Source of the DNA: an uncultured Collinsella sp.
GTDB lineage: Bacteria > Actinomycetota > Coriobacteriia > Coriobacteriales > Coriobacteriaceae
NCBI GenBank assembly: GCA_902468695.1
Contig: CABQZS010000234.1
Location: 1-6,426 of the forward strand
DNA length: 6,426 bases
Direction of reading: 5' to 3'
Under the pieces are notes generated by a model. It saw only the letters and a list, made by a program, of their open reading frames with translations, was not told the DNA's origin and did no database searches. Below are positions 5,194-6,426 of this stretch, in pieces. Numbering within the stretch: the first letter of the stretch is position 1; every line of letters begins with the position of its first letter. A program made the position numbers and the translations under genes.

Positions 5194-6116
5194 TGGGTAC
5201 CGTGAACATGGCCGTCGATTTCGGCGGCGTCAAGATGCAGAACCCCATCAACACCGCAGCCGGTACCTTTGGCTACGGATGGCAGTTCCAGAACTTCTTT
5301 GATGTCTCCCAACTGGGCGCCATCACCACCAAGGGTTGTGCTGCCGAGCCCTGGCCCGGCAACCCCGCGCCCCGCATGGCCGAGATCCCGGGCGGCATGA
5401 TCAACTCCGTGGGCCTTCAGAACCCCGGCGTAGCTGCCTTTGCCCGTGAGTCCGGCCCGTGGCTCGAGCAGCTTTCCAAGGACGGGTGCCAGGTCATCTG
5501 CCAGGTTGCCGGCCACTCCGTTGACGAGTTTGTCCGCGCGCTCGAGATGTATGTCGAGCTGTGCCCCTGGGCTGCCGGTTACGAGATCAACGTGAGCTGC
5601 CCCAATATCGCCGCCGGCGGTGCCGCCATGGGCTCCACGCCCGAGGGCGCCTCTTCCGTTATGGCTGCCTGCCGCAAGGTGACCGATAAGCCGCTGTTCG
5701 TGAAGATGGCGCCGGTCAACGTCGCCGAGATTGCCAAGGCCCTCGAGGCTGCCGGTGCCGACGGCCTTTCAGTCATCAACTCCATCCAGGGCATGGCCAT
5801 CGACGTCCATACCCGCAAGTCCCGCGTGGCCAAGCCCAAGGGCGGCCTTTCGGGCCCGCTGTGCCACCACATCGCCGTGCGCATGGTCTGGGAGGTTGCC
5901 CAGGCCGTCGATATCCCCATCAACGGTGTCGGCGGTGTCATGACCGGCGAAGATGCGGCCGAGTTTATCCTGGCCGGCGCCACCTGCGTGTCGGTCGGCA
6001 TGGCCAACTTCGTCGATCCGTGCGCTTCGCTCAAGATCGCGCACGAGCTCGAGGCCTGGGCCGAGTCTCAGGGCGTGAAGGACATCAACGAACTGGTAGG
6101 TGCGTTCGAATGCTAG
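5193..6116 (+). CDS. pyrD: Dihydroorotate dehydrogenase class 1B, catalytic subunit PyrD
   Basis: This FMN enzyme oxidises dihydroorotate to orotate and hands electrons to PyrK. It has an alpha/beta-barrel family sequence with TTKG (45-48), INSVGLQNPG (70-79), EINVSCPN (131-138, Cys136 as the active-site base typical of class 1), FVKMAP (169-174, Lys171), GGLSGP (217-222) and NGVGGV (244-249). The cysteine base rather than serine, plus the adjacent pyrK, excludes the membrane-bound quinone-linked class 2. Three in-frame starts compete: GTG at 5193, GTG at 5202 and ATG at 5208. GTG 5193 is preferred because a GGTGG stretch (5181-5185) lies 7 nt upstream, because it couples with the pyrK stop, and because the resulting 307 residues match the usual length. 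ATG 5208 would give 302. The 3' end overlaps pyrF by 7 nt. Confidence 0.95.
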   Translation: MGTVNMAVDFGGVKMQNPINTAAGTFGYGWQFQNFFDVSQLGAITTKGCAAEPWPGNPAPRMAEIPGGMINSVGLQNPGVAAFARESGPWLEQLSKDGCQVICQVAGHSVDEFVRALEMYVELCPWAAGYEINVSCPNIAAGGAAMGSTPEGASSVMAACRKVTDKPLFVKMAPVNVAEIAKALEAAGADGLSVINSIQGMAIDVHTRKSRVAKPKGGLSGPLCHHIAVRMVWEVAQAVDIPINGVGGVMTGEDAAEFILAGATCVSVGMANFVDPCASLKIAHELEAWAESQGVKDINELVGAFEC

Positions 6117-6426
6117 AGACCGATGCCCGCGACCGTGTTATCGTCGCCCTCGACTGCGACCGTGAGCGTGCGCTCGAGCTTGCCCACGAGCTTTCGGGCC
6201 ATGCCGCCTGGCTCAAGGTTGGCATGACGCTCTATTACGCCGAGGGTCCTGAGATCGTCAAGACGTTCAAGGATTTGGGCTTTAAGGTCTTCCTTGACCT
6301 CAAGTTCCATGATATTCCGCATCAGGTTCGCGGTGCCGCCCGCTCGGCCTCGCTTGCCGGTGCCGATCTGCTTTCGGTCCACGGCTTGGGTTCGGGCGCC
6401 ATGCTCGCTGCCTGCCGCGAGGGCGC
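6110..6426 (+). CDS. pyrF: Orotidine 5'-phosphate decarboxylase PyrF (3' end beyond window)
   Basis: PyrF decarboxylates OMP to UMP, the last step of the pathway. The first 105 codons are present and begin MLETDARDRVIVALD. Visible active-site parts are the substrate aspartate in ALD (Asp15), Lys36 in LKVGM, and the catalytic D-x-K-x-x-D array FLDLKFHDIP (Asp63, Lys65, Asp68), which is the bacterial type I arrangement. The expected later phosphate-binding motifs lie outside the window. The ATG at 6110 overlaps the pyrD stop in ATGCTAG, and an AGGTG (6098-6102) about 7 nt upstream can serve as ribosome binding site, so translation is probably coupled. An orotate phosphoribosyltransferase gene would be expected to follow, but that is outside what can be seen. 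Confidence 0.95.
   Translation, partial: MLETDARDRVIVALDCDRERALELAHELSGHAAWLKVGMTLYYAEGPEIVKTFKDLGFKVFLDLKFHDIPHQVRGAARSASLAGADLLSVHGLGSGAMLAACREG

Overview
The window reads as a stretch of a high-GC Gram-positive chromosome, most likely an actinobacterium of the class Coriobacteriia (Collinsella-like). That placement is an inference from G+C-rich third codon positions, GGAGGTG-type ribosome binding sites, GTG starts, and a pyr operon that combines PyrR with the two-subunit PyrK/PyrD dihydroorotate dehydrogenase. No taxonomic marker settles the genus.

Layout. Positions 1-676 hold the remains of a REP-associated tyrosine transposase (RAYT, Y1_Tnp family), entered through a perfect 40-bp palindrome (18-57) and followed by two near-identical copies of an 18-nt GTCTGTCCCC motif (710-760). 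The catalytic HUH histidines are missing, so this is a remnant. At 762-794 a strong hairpin with a T tract on the minus strand terminates rpmB (863-1051, minus strand), a zinc-ribbon form of ribosomal protein L28. Between rpmB and pyrR is about 450 bp of divergent regulatory DNA: an extended -10 promoter for rpmB, candidate promoters for the pyr operon, and a structured leader. In that leader a hexaloop hairpin resembling a PyrR binding site is followed by a weak hairpin with a T7 tract.

From 1503 to the right edge the plus strand carries pyrR-pyrB-pyrC-pyrK-pyrD-pyrF, with pyrF cut by the window end. Together they cover UMP synthesis from carbamoyl phosphate. PyrB makes carbamoyl aspartate, PyrC closes the ring to dihydroorotate, and PyrD with PyrK oxidises it to orotate using NAD+. 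An orotate phosphoribosyltransferase, not in the window, would make OMP, and PyrF decarboxylates it to UMP. PyrR at the head senses UMP/UTP against PRPP and probably acts on the leader RNA. Most junctions are tight or overlapping. The exception is the 92-nt pyrC-pyrK gap, which contains a strong terminator-like hairpin and a second small hairpin just before the pyrK ribosome binding site.

The operon is ordinary de novo pyrimidine biosynthesis, and I see no new system. The points that deserve a second look are the RAYT remnant with its palindrome and flanking motifs, the pyr leader RNA, and the hairpins between pyrC and pyrK.
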